Of a DNA stretch of 64,000 nucleotides, positions 42,851 through 51,539 are shown one piece after another. The DNA is from Paracoccus alkanivorans. GTDB lineage: Bacteria; Pseudomonadota; Alphaproteobacteria; Rhodobacterales; Rhodobacteraceae. Position 1 is the first letter of the stretch. Each line of letters starts with the position of its first letter. A model generated the notes under the pieces. The model ran no database searches. It was not told where the DNA came from and was given only the letters and a program-made list of their open reading frames with translations. The stretch is taken from the NCBI RefSeq assembly GCF_003697785.1, contig NZ_QOKZ01000003.1, forward strand, positions 496,001-560,000, in the 5' to 3' direction. Made by a program: the position numbers and the translations under genes.

Positions 42851-44415
42851 TCGAGGCGCGCAGACTCTCTGTTTCGATCAACGGCACCGCGATCCTGCAG
42901 GAGGTCGATCTGCAGCTTACTCCCGGCTCGATTACCGGGTTGGTCGGCGAATCCGGCAGCGGCAAATCCATGACATCGCTGGCGATCATGGGGCTGCTGC
43001 CGCGCGGCGCCAAAGTGTCGGGGCAGGTCACGCTGGATGGGCGGGATCTGCTGGCCACATCCGAGGCAGAGATGTGCAGGATCCGTGGCAATCGTATCGG
43101 AATGATTTTCCAGGAACCCATGACCGCGCTGAATCCGCTGATGAATATCGGCGATCAGGTGGCCGAGGTGCTGCGCATCCATCACCGCATGGACCGGGCG
43201 GCGGCGCTGGCCCGCGCACGAGAGAAACTGGACCGCGTCGGCCTGCCGGAGCCGCGTTTTCCCCTGACCCTCTTTCCGCATGAACTGTCGGGCGGACAAC
43301 GCCAGAGGGTTGCCATAGCGCTCGCCATCGCCGAGCGTCCCGACCTGCTGATCGCAGACGAGCCGACTACCGCGCTGGATGTGACCACGCAGGCACAAAT
43401 CCTTGATTTGCTTGCAGGCCTGGTGCGCGACGAAGGCATGGCGTTGCTGCTGATCACCCATGATCTTGCAGTCGTCGCGGGCATTGCCGACCGGGTGGCG
43501 GTGATGAAGGCGGGCAGGATCGTCGAGGAAGGCCCGACCGAGATGCTGTTCCGCAGGCAGGCGCATCCCTATACGCGCGCACTCTTTGCCGCTTCGCGCC
43601 ATGCCCCGGCAGGAACTGGCCCGGCTGGCGAAAAGGACCCGCTTCTGCAGGTGCAGGGCGCGGTGCGTGAATATCGCCTGCCGGGAAACGCGGGCGTCTT
43701 GCGGGCTGTGGATGAGGTCAGTCTGACGATCGGGCGGGGTGAAAGTGTTGGTCTGGTGGGAGAATCCGGCTGCGGGAAATCAACGCTGACACGCGCGATC
43801 CTTGGACTCGACCCGTTGCAATCGGGAAATATTCGCATATCGGGGCAAGAGGTTTCGGCAGGCCGCTCGATGCCGAGGGAATTGCGGGCGAGGGCGCAGG
43901 TGGTCTTTCAGGACCCGTTTGGCAGTTTCAACCCACGTTGGCGGGTCGAGCGGCTGGTGGCCGAGCCCTTCCACCTGACAGGCTACCCGCCCGGCTGGCG
44001 CAACCGGGTCGGCGCGGCGTTGGAAGAGGTGGGGCTGTCACCCGGCGATGCGCGCAAATACATCCATGAGTTCTCGGGCGGTCAGCGTCAGCGCATCGCC
44101 ATTGCCCGGGCATTGATCATCCGCCCGGACCTGATCGTTCTGGACGAGGCAGTCAGTGCGCTGGATGTCCGCGTGCGCGCGCAAGTACTCGACTTGCTGG
44201 CGGATCTGAGGCGCAGCCATGGGCTCGCCTATCTCTTCATCAGTCATGACCTGTCGGTTGTGCGCGGTGTTACCGACAGGGTGCTGGTGATGCAGAAGGG
44301 CCGGATCGTCGAGGACGGCCTTGCCGGGCAGGTCATCGGTGCTCCCAATCACCCCTATACACAGAGCCTGATCAAGGCGATGCCGCGCATACCCGAGGGC
44401 TGGGTCGCCGCGTAA
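42847..44415 (+). CDS. Fused double ATPase of the peptide-type ABC transporter (DppD-DppF fusion)
   Basis: 522 residues carrying two complete ABC ATPase domains. First: [35 protein letters not shown]. Second, from about residue 270: [36 protein letters not shown]; both have the switch histidine (THDLAVV, SHDLSVV). Both look active. The first Walker A ends in serine-methionine rather than serine-threonine, as is common. GTG at 42847 overlaps the DppC stop. Fusion of the D and F subunits is frequent in Proteobacteria. Confidence 0.93.
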   Translation: MIEARRLSVSINGTAILQEVDLQLTPGSITGLVGESGSGKSMTSLAIMGLLPRGAKVSGQVTLDGRDLLATSEAEMCRIRGNRIGMIFQEPMTALNPLMNIGDQVAEVLRIHHRMDRAAALARAREKLDRVGLPEPRFPLTLFPHELSGGQRQRVAIALAIAERPDLLIADEPTTALDVTTQAQILDLLAGLVRDEGMALLLITHDLAVVAGIADRVAVMKAGRIVEEGPTEMLFRRQAHPYTRALFAASRHAPAGTGPAGEKDPLLQVQGAVREYRLPGNAGVLRAVDEVSLTIGRGESVGLVGESGCGKSTLTRAILGLDPLQSGNIRISGQEVSAGRSMPRELRARAQVVFQDPFGSFNPRWRVERLVAEPFHLTGYPPGWRNRVGAALEEVGLSPGDARKYIHEFSGGQRQRIAIARALIIRPDLIVLDEAVSALDVRVRAQVLDLLADLRRSHGLAYLFISHDLSVVRGVTDRVLVMQKGRIVEDGLAGQVIGAPNHPYTQSLIKAMPRIPEGWVAA

Positions 44416-44544
44416 CCGATTCCGGTTGCCGCCGGCAAACAGCAGATAGCAGGACGGGCCGAAATTGCGGCTCTTTGTTCCTCGCCCAGATACCTGCCGG
44501 CGACGGGACCGTTGCAGGGGAATTCCATTTGCCGCCAAATCAGT

Positions 44545-45765
44545 TCAATCGCGCAGAAAACGCATCATGAACCATGCAAGACCCGAGCAGATCAGCGTTG
44601 CGATGATCACAGGCAGGGCCGTGCCATTATAGAGCAGGCCGACAGGTGCGGCGATCACGGTTGCCAGAACGGTCGAAATCGCCGCAACGACAGAAGCGGC
44701 CATACCGGCGATATGCCCCATCTTTTGCAGTGCCAGCGCGTTGAGATTGCCGAAAGTAACCCCCGCCATGAAGAACACGCTGACCGCCCAGAGGAAGAAA
44801 GCCGGGAATTGCAACGCGGCAGGCAACAGGTCGGCACCGATCAACACCAGCATGACCGACGAGACACAGGTCTGCATCATATAGGCCCATTTGGCGATGC
44901 GGCGCATGCCGAAGCGAATCACGAATGTCGCGTTCAGCACCGTGCCCGAACCTGACAGCAACGCCATTGCGGCGAACCAATAGGGGAAGGCGTCCCCCTT
45001 GCCGTAAGCCTCGCCGAAAAGCTGCTGGGCCGAGGACAGCAAGGCGAACATCTGCCCGAAGCCAAGCGTCAGGATGAAGGTGCACAGCATGACATGGCGA
45101 TCGGTCAGGACTTCGCGGGCCGCCTCTTTCAGCGGTGCAACTTGCAATGGGCGGCGACGTTCGGGAGGCAGGGTTTCAGCCTGGCGCAGGTTCAGCCAGC
45201 TGACGCCGACCAGCGCGAAGAACAGGAAACCCGCAAAGACCCCGTGCCAGCCTGCAAGCCAGATCATTCCAGCTCCGATCGAGGGCGCCAGTGCGGGGAT
45301 GATGATGAAGACCATCATCACCAGGCTGGTGATCCGGGCCATTTCGCGGCCTTCGTAGAGGTCGCGGACCAGGGCCAGCCCGACGATGCGCGGGCCTGCC
45401 GCTCCGAGGCCCTGAATGAACCGGGCAAGCAAAAGCATTTCAATGGATTCGGCAAAGATTGCCGCCAGCGCGGCGCATGAATAGATGGCAAAGCCGATGG
45501 TGATGGCGCGTTTGCGGCCGATGGCGTCGGAAATCGGGCCCGCGAACAGGGTTCCGGTGCCCATGCCCGCCACGAAGGATGTCAGGATCAACTGTGCCCG
45601 GTTGAGATTGCCGGGCGTCAGCGACTCGGCGATCTGCGGCAGGGCAGGCAGCATCGCGTCTATGGAAAAGGCGATGGTGGCAAAGAGAAAGGCCAGCATC
45701 GCGATGAATTCCGGCATCGGCAGACGCCGCACCGGCGCATGCTGGAAACTGACAGTTTGATTCAT
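44545..45765 (-). CDS. Bcr/CflA-family MFS drug-resistance transporter
   Basis: 406-residue major facilitator with about 12 helices. N-terminal motifs IDAMLPALPQIAESL and FVAGMGTGTLFAGPISDAIGRKRA are characteristic of Bcr/CflA (bicyclomycin/sulfonamide) exporters, with GLGAAGPRIVGLALVRDLYEGREMAR as motif C region. Likely a proton antiporter for small drugs or metabolites. Single gene, facing the ABC transporter operon. Confidence 0.87.
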   Translation of the reverse strand: MNQTVSFQHAPVRRLPMPEFIAMLAFLFATIAFSIDAMLPALPQIAESLTPGNLNRAQLILTSFVAGMGTGTLFAGPISDAIGRKRAITIGFAIYSCAALAAIFAESIEMLLLARFIQGLGAAGPRIVGLALVRDLYEGREMARITSLVMMVFIIIPALAPSIGAGMIWLAGWHGVFAGFLFFALVGVSWLNLRQAETLPPERRRPLQVAPLKEAAREVLTDRHVMLCTFILTLGFGQMFALLSSAQQLFGEAYGKGDAFPYWFAAMALLSGSGTVLNATFVIRFGMRRIAKWAYMMQTCVSSVMLVLIGADLLPAALQFPAFFLWAVSVFFMAGVTFGNLNALALQKMGHIAGMAASVVAAISTVLATVIAAPVGLLYNGTALPVIIATLICSGLAWFMMRFLRD

Positions 45766-46183
45766 CGGAAGATACCCATCGGTTGAAGCCAGCCCATAGC
45801 GATTTTTTGCATGATCTGCAAGTCACGCCGGGTTGCTGCAGTTATCAGCCGGTCGTGTGTTCCCGGATGGGATTTCAGGTTATCGCCATCGCGGGATTTC
45901 GTTAGGCCGCCCAGGAAATTTTTCTCCGGCTGCGGGAAGAGCGGTACAGGACAGCAATCCAGTTGCTGAATGCCGATCTGCCTCCATGGAAATTGCCCTG
46001 CATATGGGCTGGCCTGCGCGCGAAGCGGCAGCAGTCATCGGGCATTATGCCTGTGTTTTCCCGACGAATCCGACACCGCTTTCCTGATCAAACAAGCGTT
46101 CGCAAAAACGGGAACAACGCGAACCGAACCGTAAGCCACGCAATGCGCAGAACGGAGAATGTCATGCAAGTCATTGAAAATAT
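45766..46183. other. Intergenic region between the MFS gene and tRNA-Cys; nothing further recognised
   Basis: 418 bp. The part next to 45765 should carry the leftward MFS promoter, but no convincing elements were found. Small open frames here have no family features or ribosome sites. The last ~40 bp lie just beyond the tRNA 3' end, with no T-rich hairpin seen. Confidence 0.4.
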
Positions 46184-46257
46184 TGGAGGTGGGTACCGGA
46201 ATCGAACCGGTCTTCACGGATTTGCAATCCGGTGCGTAACCTCTCCGCCAACCCACC
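46184..46257 (-). tRNA. tRNA-Cys (anticodon GCA)
   Basis: 74-nt tRNA on the minus strand. Acceptor arms GGTGGGT and ACCCACC pair, the discriminator is T and CCA is encoded (plus-strand TGG at 46184-46186). The anticodon loop reads TTGCAAA with anticodon GCA, stem CGGAT/ATCCG. The T-arm contains GGTTCGATTCC. Cloverleaf is normal. Confidence 0.97.
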
Positions 46258-46464
46258 ATAGACCTGCGTTCATTAGGTTTTATGCCATGCATCGTCAAGG
46301 GTGTTTTCCTTTCCCGCCCTGGCTCTGCCGCCCGATTTTCGCCCGCATCACTTTGTAGCAGGCACTGGGGACAAACCACGTTCCGGCAAAAAAAGTAAAC
46401 GAATTGGGAATACTTCGAATGCTGCCGCGTAATCGATGCGGAACACGGCTCAAGGAGAACCGCC

Positions 46465-47307
46465 ATGGAACGTGAATTCGAGACCCCTACCGCCGACAGT
46501 ATCGTCGAGCGCATCAGTATCGCAACGCAGGCCGGGCCGCTTGCTGCATTTGTCATAAGGCCCCGTCGGATGGCCCCGTCGCGCCCGCTCGTCGTTTTGC
46601 ACGGAATTTCACGTAACGCCCGAGCGCTGGTACGGCATTTCCGCGCCGAGGCCGAGCATAGCGGCCGCCTGATCGTTCTGCCGCATTTTACTATGGCGCA
46701 CTGGCCGCATTTCCAGCGCCCCGGACATCCGGCACGTGCAGATCAGGCCCTTGTAGAGCTTTTGAACAGGCTGGCCGTTCGTTTTCCGGATTGCGCGGGC
46801 CGTGTGGACCTTGTCGGCCATTCCGGCGGGGCGCAACTTGCCCACCGCACCGCGATGCTTTACCCGCAACGCATTGCGCGGCTGAGCCTGGTCGCCGCCG
46901 GTTGGTATTGCCTGCCCGACATGTCCATGCCCTATCCTTACGGGCTGGGCGAAAGCGATGCCCGTGGTGCGGCACTCTGGATCCGGCGCAAGCAAGCCTG
47001 TCTTGCAGCCTATCTCGGGTTGGAAATCCGCGTCTACGTGGGCACCCGTGACACGCTGCGCGATCCCGCATTGCGCGTTTCCCCTGCCCTGGATGAACGG
47101 CAGGGCCGCAATCGTCATGACCGGGCCCGGAGCTATGTCGAAGCCGTGCGCGCAGCCGCCTTCAGTCAGGGGAAAGTCGCGGACATCGCCCTGATAGAGC
47201 TACCGGGCTGCGGCCATGATTTCGAGCAGGCTATCACCGAGGTCGGGCTGGCGCGGATAGTGACCGAAACCCCAGACATGACGCTGGTTCTTGCTGCAGC
47301 CGGATGA
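46465..47307 (+). CDS. Alpha/beta hydrolase
   Basis: 280-residue alpha/beta-hydrolase-fold protein. Nucleophile S120 in VGHSGGAQ, oxyanion region LVVLHGISRNARAL, and a late histidine in GCGHDFEQ complete the likely triad. No signal peptide, so cytoplasmic. ATG at 46465 follows AAGGAG. It is 34 bp upstream of a P-loop NTPase gene that overlaps an ABC exporter gene, so all three are probably one operon. Substrate is unknown; esters, thioesters or peptides are possible. Confidence 0.82.
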   Translation: MEREFETPTADSIVERISIATQAGPLAAFVIRPRRMAPSRPLVVLHGISRNARALVRHFRAEAEHSGRLIVLPHFTMAHWPHFQRPGHPARADQALVELLNRLAVRFPDCAGRVDLVGHSGGAQLAHRTAMLYPQRIARLSLVAAGWYCLPDMSMPYPYGLGESDARGAALWIRRKQACLAAYLGLEIRVYVGTRDTLRDPALRVSPALDERQGRNRHDRARSYVEAVRAAAFSQGKVADIALIELPGCGHDFEQAITEVGLARIVTETPDMTLVLAAAG

Positions 47308-47341
47308 GACCGGCGCATCCCATCTTTCAAGGAGAAACCAC

Positions 47342-48394
47342 ATGACGATTTCATTCGAAGCCCAGCTTGCGAGTGCCAAATGGACCTTTTCCACGCGCCG
47401 GGTAGATCGCACAATGGCAGCTGGCATGGATACGGCATTCGCGAAAGCCCGGCCCGGTGACCTGATACTGGCGCATGTTTCCGAGATCGGGCAGCACAGG
47501 CGGGTGCAGCTTTCATCGGGACGTCATTCGGACATTTATCCCGGCGACGCAGTCGTCCTTGCCTGCGGTGCCCGCTATGCACCCGATCAATTCGAAGGAT
47601 TTGCCGAAATCCTGCCCGAAGGTGCCGATCTTCTGGCAGGCGGCGGCTGCATCGGGCGGATGGTGGCGCGAAACGAGCGCATCAAGTCCGCGACACGCCT
47701 CATCCCGGCGGGGCGGCTCTTGCGGGCGGATGGCGCGGCCCTGAACCTGGATGAGTTTTCAGTGCGGGTATCGGCGCGTGGCGATCGGATCCCGGTGATC
47801 GCCGTGTTTGGCACCGCAATGAACTCGGGCAAGACGGTGGCGACGGCACAGCTTGCCCTGGGATTGCGGCGCGCGGGATGGCGGGTGGCCGCGCTCAAGG
47901 GCACCGGCACGGGCGCATTCGGGGATTTCAACGAATATCAGGATACCGGCGCGCATGTGGTCGCCGATTTCACCGATGCCGGCATGGTTTCCACCTATCG
48001 CGAGCCGCTCGAACGCATCCGCGCCGGGATAGACAGGTTGCTGGCGCATGCTGAGGATGCGGGCTGCGAGATTGCCGTACTCGAAATAGCCGATGGTCTG
48101 TTTCAGCGCGAAACGGCGCAGCTTTTGGCTGACCCGGCTTTTCAGCGGCGCATTTCCGGGCTTGTCTTTGCCTGTGGCGATGCGGTCGCCGCTGCGGGCG
48201 GTGTCGCCGAAATGCGGCGCCGTGGCGTCGTGCCGGATGCCCTGACCGGTATGCTGAGCTGCTCTCCGATGGCTTCAGCCGAGGCGCGCGAGGCGACCGG
48301 TATTCCGGTGCTTGGAAAGAACGATCTCTCCGATCCGGCGGAGGCCAACGCCTTCGCTCTCCGGGCCGGGGCGGAATGGTGGAGCGCGGCCTGA
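47342..48394 (+). CDS. P-loop NTPase of SIMIBI/DUF1611-like type with N-terminal beta-rich domain, function unknown
   Basis: 350 residues. ATG at 47342 has AAGGAG. Residues about 35-145 form a beta-rich domain without recognised family (ILAHVSEIGQHRRVQL, YPGDAVVLACGARYAPDQFEGFAE, AGGGCIGRM). A P-loop GTAMNSGKT (157-165) begins a NTPase domain with KGTGTGAFGDFNEYQDTGA after it, resembling DUF1611 or dethiobiotin-synthetase/MobB-like enzymes. A DUF1611 label is my best guess only. Its stop overlaps the ABC exporter start (TGATG), so the NTPase and the ATPase-dead exporter are translationally coupled. Confidence 0.7.
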   Translation: MTISFEAQLASAKWTFSTRRVDRTMAAGMDTAFAKARPGDLILAHVSEIGQHRRVQLSSGRHSDIYPGDAVVLACGARYAPDQFEGFAEILPEGADLLAGGGCIGRMVARNERIKSATRLIPAGRLLRADGAALNLDEFSVRVSARGDRIPVIAVFGTAMNSGKTVATAQLALGLRRAGWRVAALKGTGTGAFGDFNEYQDTGAHVVADFTDAGMVSTYREPLERIRAGIDRLLAHAEDAGCEIAVLEIADGLFQRETAQLLADPAFQRRISGLVFACGDAVAAAGGVAEMRRRGVVPDALTGMLSCSPMASAEAREATGIPVLGKNDLSDPAEANAFALRAGAEWWSAA

Positions 48395-49950
48395 TGGCAC
48401 TGCCTGGATTGCTGTCGAATGGTCGCCGGAGGGGGTTGCTGACCGTCAGCGCGCTGACGCTTGCCCAAGGCGCCGCCGCCGGTGCCGCCGCCTTTGCCAC
48501 GCGCGGGCTGTTCGAGGCATTGCACGGTGCCGCGCCTCTTCCGGCAGCCTTGCTGGTCACGCTGGCGGCTTCCGGCCTGGTGATAGCTGTGACGCGTGTT
48601 TCGGCACGCGTCACGGGTGAGTGGCTGGGACAGTCCTATGCGCGCGATATCCGCCTTGCGCTGTTCGAACATACGGCGGGAATGGCGGCAAGCGATGTCG
48701 CCAGGCGTCGCAACGGTTATATGAGCCTGCGTTTCGTGGGGGATATGACGGCGTTTCGCAACTGGATCGGGCTGGGGCTTCCCCGACTTGTGGCAGGCGC
48801 GATCCTTATCCCGCTGACGCTTGCTGTGCTCTGGTCGCTGGCTCCGGTCTTCGCGTGGCTGACATTGCCGCTGGTTATTCTGGCGCTTGTTTCGATCGGT
48901 CTTGGCGGATTGCGCTTGCAACCGTTGCACCGGCGGTTGCGCGCGCGCCGCGCCCGGATCGCGGTCGACATGGCCGAGCGCATGCCGCTTGCGCCTGAAC
49001 TCGACAGGCTGGGGAGACGGCGCATAGAGATGGGGCAGCTCGATCACCGGATCGGCCGCATGGTCCGGGCCGCCGTCGCGCGGCTCCGGCTGGCCGAGGC
49101 GCTGAAGGCGATTCCCGACGCGATCGCGGGTTTGGCCGCGATGCTCATCATCCTCGGCGGGTTTCGCACCGGAGCGAGCCCCGGCGTGATTGCGGGCGGG
49201 CTTGCGGCGTTCGGGCTGCTGATCTCGCCCATGCGCGACCTGGCGACGGTGTGGAACCTGCACTCGGCCTGGCGCTCGGCCGCGATCAAGGCGGATGCGG
49301 CGCTGTCCCGACAGCAGCGCGAGGCCTATACGGACAGGTGTTCGCTTCCCAAAGGGGCGGCGGCAATCGCCATCTCGGATCTCGCCTTGCCTTCGGGCGG
49401 GCGGCTCAACCTCGAGCTGGCGGCGGCAAGCGTCGTCGGGACAGAACTGAACGAGAGAGATTCAACATTTCTTTTCAGTGTATTGAATGGCCTTGAAAAG
49501 GTGCCGGAAGATGCTGTCACTCTCTCGGGTATATGTCTTAGACGGCTTAGCCGCGGCAGCTTGCGGCGAAGCGTCGTGACCATCGGTGCCAGACCCCCGA
49601 TCCTTCTGGGGTCGTTCCGCCGGGCTTTGACCCTGGGCGTGTCGCAGCGCATGGACGATGCGGATCTAGAGGCGCTCGCCAGGGAATCCGGGCTGACGGA
49701 TGCGCTGTCCCGTCTAGGGGGGCTGGACGGCAAGCTGTCCGAGGGGGGACGGAACCTGTTGTTTTCCGAGCGTGCGCTGGTCAGCCTGGTGCGGGCGAAA
49801 CAGTTGAAACCCCGACTGATCCTGGTGGAAAGCCAGATCGCCGCGTTGGAGGTCGAGGCGCGCAACCGCATCATGGACTGGACTGCTCGCAGCGGCGCGA
49901 CGGTTCTTTTCCAGCGGGGCGTTATGCCTGGCCTCTCACAGGCAGCATAG
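48394..49950 (+). CDS. ABC exporter half-transporter with degenerate (ATPase-dead) nucleotide-binding domain
   Basis: 518 residues. The membrane domain (1 to ~305) has the six-helix exporter layout. The ABC domain (~320-518) keeps its order but lost the catalytic residues: the Walker A position reads VVGTELNERDSTF (348-360) with no GK[S/T]; the signature is LSEGGRNLLFSERAL (448-462); Walker B is RLILVESQIAAL (474-485) with E-S for D-E; the switch histidine region is TVLFQRG. The frame is open throughout, so it is not a fresh pseudogene. ATG at 48394 overlaps the NTPase stop. It may have become a non-ATPase receptor or scaffold, or be powered by a partner. Confidence 0.8.
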   Translation: MALPGLLSNGRRRGLLTVSALTLAQGAAAGAAAFATRGLFEALHGAAPLPAALLVTLAASGLVIAVTRVSARVTGEWLGQSYARDIRLALFEHTAGMAASDVARRRNGYMSLRFVGDMTAFRNWIGLGLPRLVAGAILIPLTLAVLWSLAPVFAWLTLPLVILALVSIGLGGLRLQPLHRRLRARRARIAVDMAERMPLAPELDRLGRRRIEMGQLDHRIGRMVRAAVARLRLAEALKAIPDAIAGLAAMLIILGGFRTGASPGVIAGGLAAFGLLISPMRDLATVWNLHSAWRSAAIKADAALSRQQREAYTDRCSLPKGAAAIAISDLALPSGGRLNLELAAASVVGTELNERDSTFLFSVLNGLEKVPEDAVTLSGICLRRLSRGSLRRSVVTIGARPPILLGSFRRALTLGVSQRMDDADLEALARESGLTDALSRLGGLDGKLSEGGRNLLFSERALVSLVRAKQLKPRLILVESQIAALEVEARNRIMDWTARSGATVLFQRGVMPGLSQAA

Positions 49951-50132
49951 CGCCGGGTCACGTGGGCAGAGTGTGATCAGCTCACGCCCCGCCGCGGATC
50001 TCCGGTTCCAGTTCTTGTTCACGCAAAGCTGCTTGCTGTCGGTCGAAGCACCGCTGTTCGAACAGGTCCGCCGGCGCCGGGCAGCGTTTCCGACCGCTGC
50101 GGGACGCAGATCGTTTCAGCAACCAATAGCGC

Positions 50133-50894
50133 TTATTCACCCAGGGAACTGAGCGCCGCACGTTCCGACTCTTCCGACATCGGCGCGCTGGCCCCTGAAC
50201 TGCTCAGATAGGCATCGAGTATCTCAAGTGACGACGCCGGAACATATTCCCCGCCGCTGGCCGCGCCTGCATCCATCGCGAAACGCAACTTCCAGTTTCC
50301 GGCTTCGTTGCAGGCGACGGATACGGTCCGGCTACCGCTTGTGCCGATCAGTTCGTATTCGCGGCAGAACTCACCCGAGGCAAGCTCGAAGGAGGCCACC
50401 GGGGTCATTGAAACCTCTCCCGGGATGCTCGCGGTCTCGCCCGAGGGCAGGGAGGACAGCTTCTCGGCAATCGCGGGATCAAGCTGCGTCACCTGAACCG
50501 GGCCGGTTGATCCGGATCCCGGCTGCTGACCCAGCCAGTAACCGCCGCCGATCCCGATCGCGAGCGCGATACTGGCCGCGATCGCACCGGACCAGATAGC
50601 GGAACGCCGTGGCCTGTTGCGGCGCGCTTGCAGATCCACGACCTGCCCGCCATTCCCGCTGGAACGCGCAAGCTGAGCCCGGATACGGGCATGCGATTCC
50701 ACAGGCGGCGCCATGCGGTTTCGCTCGGCAGCCGCCATCGACAGGACCTCGCCCGTCCGCCTGAAAACCGAGATACGTGCGGCAATATCGGGATCGGACT
50801 CGGCCTTCGCCGCGATCCTGGCAGCCTCGTCAGGTGCGAGTTCGCCATCCGAATAAGCCATCAGGATCTCGTCGGAATACTCCTCGGTCGTCAT
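50133..50894 (-). CDS. Membrane-anchored anti-sigma factor (non-ZAS type)
   Basis: 253 residues. The cytoplasmic N terminus (YSDEILMAYSDGELAPDEAARI, 6-27) resembles the anti-sigma domain of ECF regulators but lacks the HxxxCxxC zinc motif. One membrane helix spans about residues 100-122 (IWSGAIAASIALAIGIGGGYW), leaving a periplasmic C-terminal domain of about 130 residues with two cysteines (C178 and C195 region) that may form a disulfide. It follows the sigma gene by 40 bp on the same strand, the normal pairing. Confidence 0.82.
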   Translation of the reverse strand: MTTEEYSDEILMAYSDGELAPDEAARIAAKAESDPDIAARISVFRRTGEVLSMAAAERNRMAPPVESHARIRAQLARSSGNGGQVVDLQARRNRPRRSAIWSGAIAASIALAIGIGGGYWLGQQPGSGSTGPVQVTQLDPAIAEKLSSLPSGETASIPGEVSMTPVASFELASGEFCREYELIGTSGSRTVSVACNEAGNWKLRFAMDAGAASGGEYVPASSLEILDAYLSSSGASAPMSEESERAALSSLGE

Positions 50895-50934
50895 CTTTGT
50901 TTCTCCGCTTCCGAGACGTATAACGATTCACGCA

Positions 50935-51432
50935 TCACTTTATTCCAAGTTTTTTCGCCAGCCCCAAACGTGCCCTGGCAAGACGACTCATCACAGTGCC
51001 GCGCGGGACATCAAGTATTTCCGCGATCTCGGCGTAGGACATTTCTTCATAGCAAAAAAGGATCAGGACCTCGCGCTGCTCCTCGGGCATTTCCTCCAAT
51101 ACGCGTTCGACCGCGTTCAGCATCAGCCGAGCCTCGGTGACTTTTTCGCCATCCGCCCCGGCAGGATCGATATCCGAACCGATTTCGATCTCGGTGCCTC
51201 GCGTGGCGCCGCGGCGCGTCATGTCGATCCAGGCATTGCGCAGGATCCGGAAGACCCAGGGTTCGATCCGTGTCTCCGGATCGAAGCGGTTTCGGGCTTC
51301 GAGCGCCCGGATTACCGATACTTGCACAAGATCCTCTGCGATATCATGCTTGCGGCAGAGCGACAGCGCAAAGCGATGAAGATTCGGCAGGATCGCGATC
51401 AGGCGATCCTCGAACCGATCAATGGGCGGCAT
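50935..51432 (-). CDS. ECF-type RNA polymerase sigma factor
   Basis: 165 residues from ATG at 51432 (MPPIDRFEDR), chosen for GGAGAGCC before it; an in-frame extension upstream is unlike the family. Sigma-2 region at about 12-75 (HRFALSLCRKHDIAEDLVQVSVIRALE, WVFRILRNAWID) and sigma-4 helix-turn-helix at about 105-160 (MPEEQREVLILFCYEEMSYAEIAEILDVPRGTVMSRLARAR). It is divergent from a secreted protease, whose promoter looks like an ECF site, and is followed by its likely anti-sigma. Confidence 0.92.
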   Translation of the reverse strand: MPPIDRFEDRLIAILPNLHRFALSLCRKHDIAEDLVQVSVIRALEARNRFDPETRIEPWVFRILRNAWIDMTRRGATRGTEIEIGSDIDPAGADGEKVTEARLMLNAVERVLEEMPEEQREVLILFCYEEMSYAEIAEILDVPRGTVMSRLARARLGLAKKLGIK

Positions 51433-51479
51433 GAGCGGCTCTCCGGTGAGGCGAAAGGCTGCATGATTTTTGAATGGCT

Positions 51480-51505
51480 GGAATATTTCCCCGCTTGTTA
51501 CGTAA
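51480..51505 (+). promoter_or_regulatory. Candidate ECF-sigma promoter of the subtilase gene
   Basis: GGAAT (51480-51484), 16-bp spacer, CGTAA (51501-51505): the general layout of ECF promoters (GGAA-type -35, CGT-type -10). It would start transcription about 30 bp before the protease ATG. No matching pair was seen facing the sigma gene. Confidence 0.55.
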
Positions 51506-51539
51506 ACCACAGAGCAAGTGCACCCGAAAGGAGTCAACC

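Noticed and set aside
41100..44415. The ABC importer as a nickel (NikBCDE) transporter feeding LarA
   Set aside because: Peptide and nickel permeases cannot be told apart by eye, the locus is 31 kb from lar, and a HupE permease is already in the lar operon.
48394..49950. Calling the degenerate ABC exporter a pseudogene
   Set aside because: The frame is intact over 518 codons, keeps domain order and membrane helices, and is coupled to its neighbour, so a functional ATPase-dead protein is at least as likely.
49951..50132. Possible pseudogene fragment or terminator between the dead ABC gene and the anti-sigma gene
   Set aside because: No long stem with a T-run and no family motif was found in these 182 bp.
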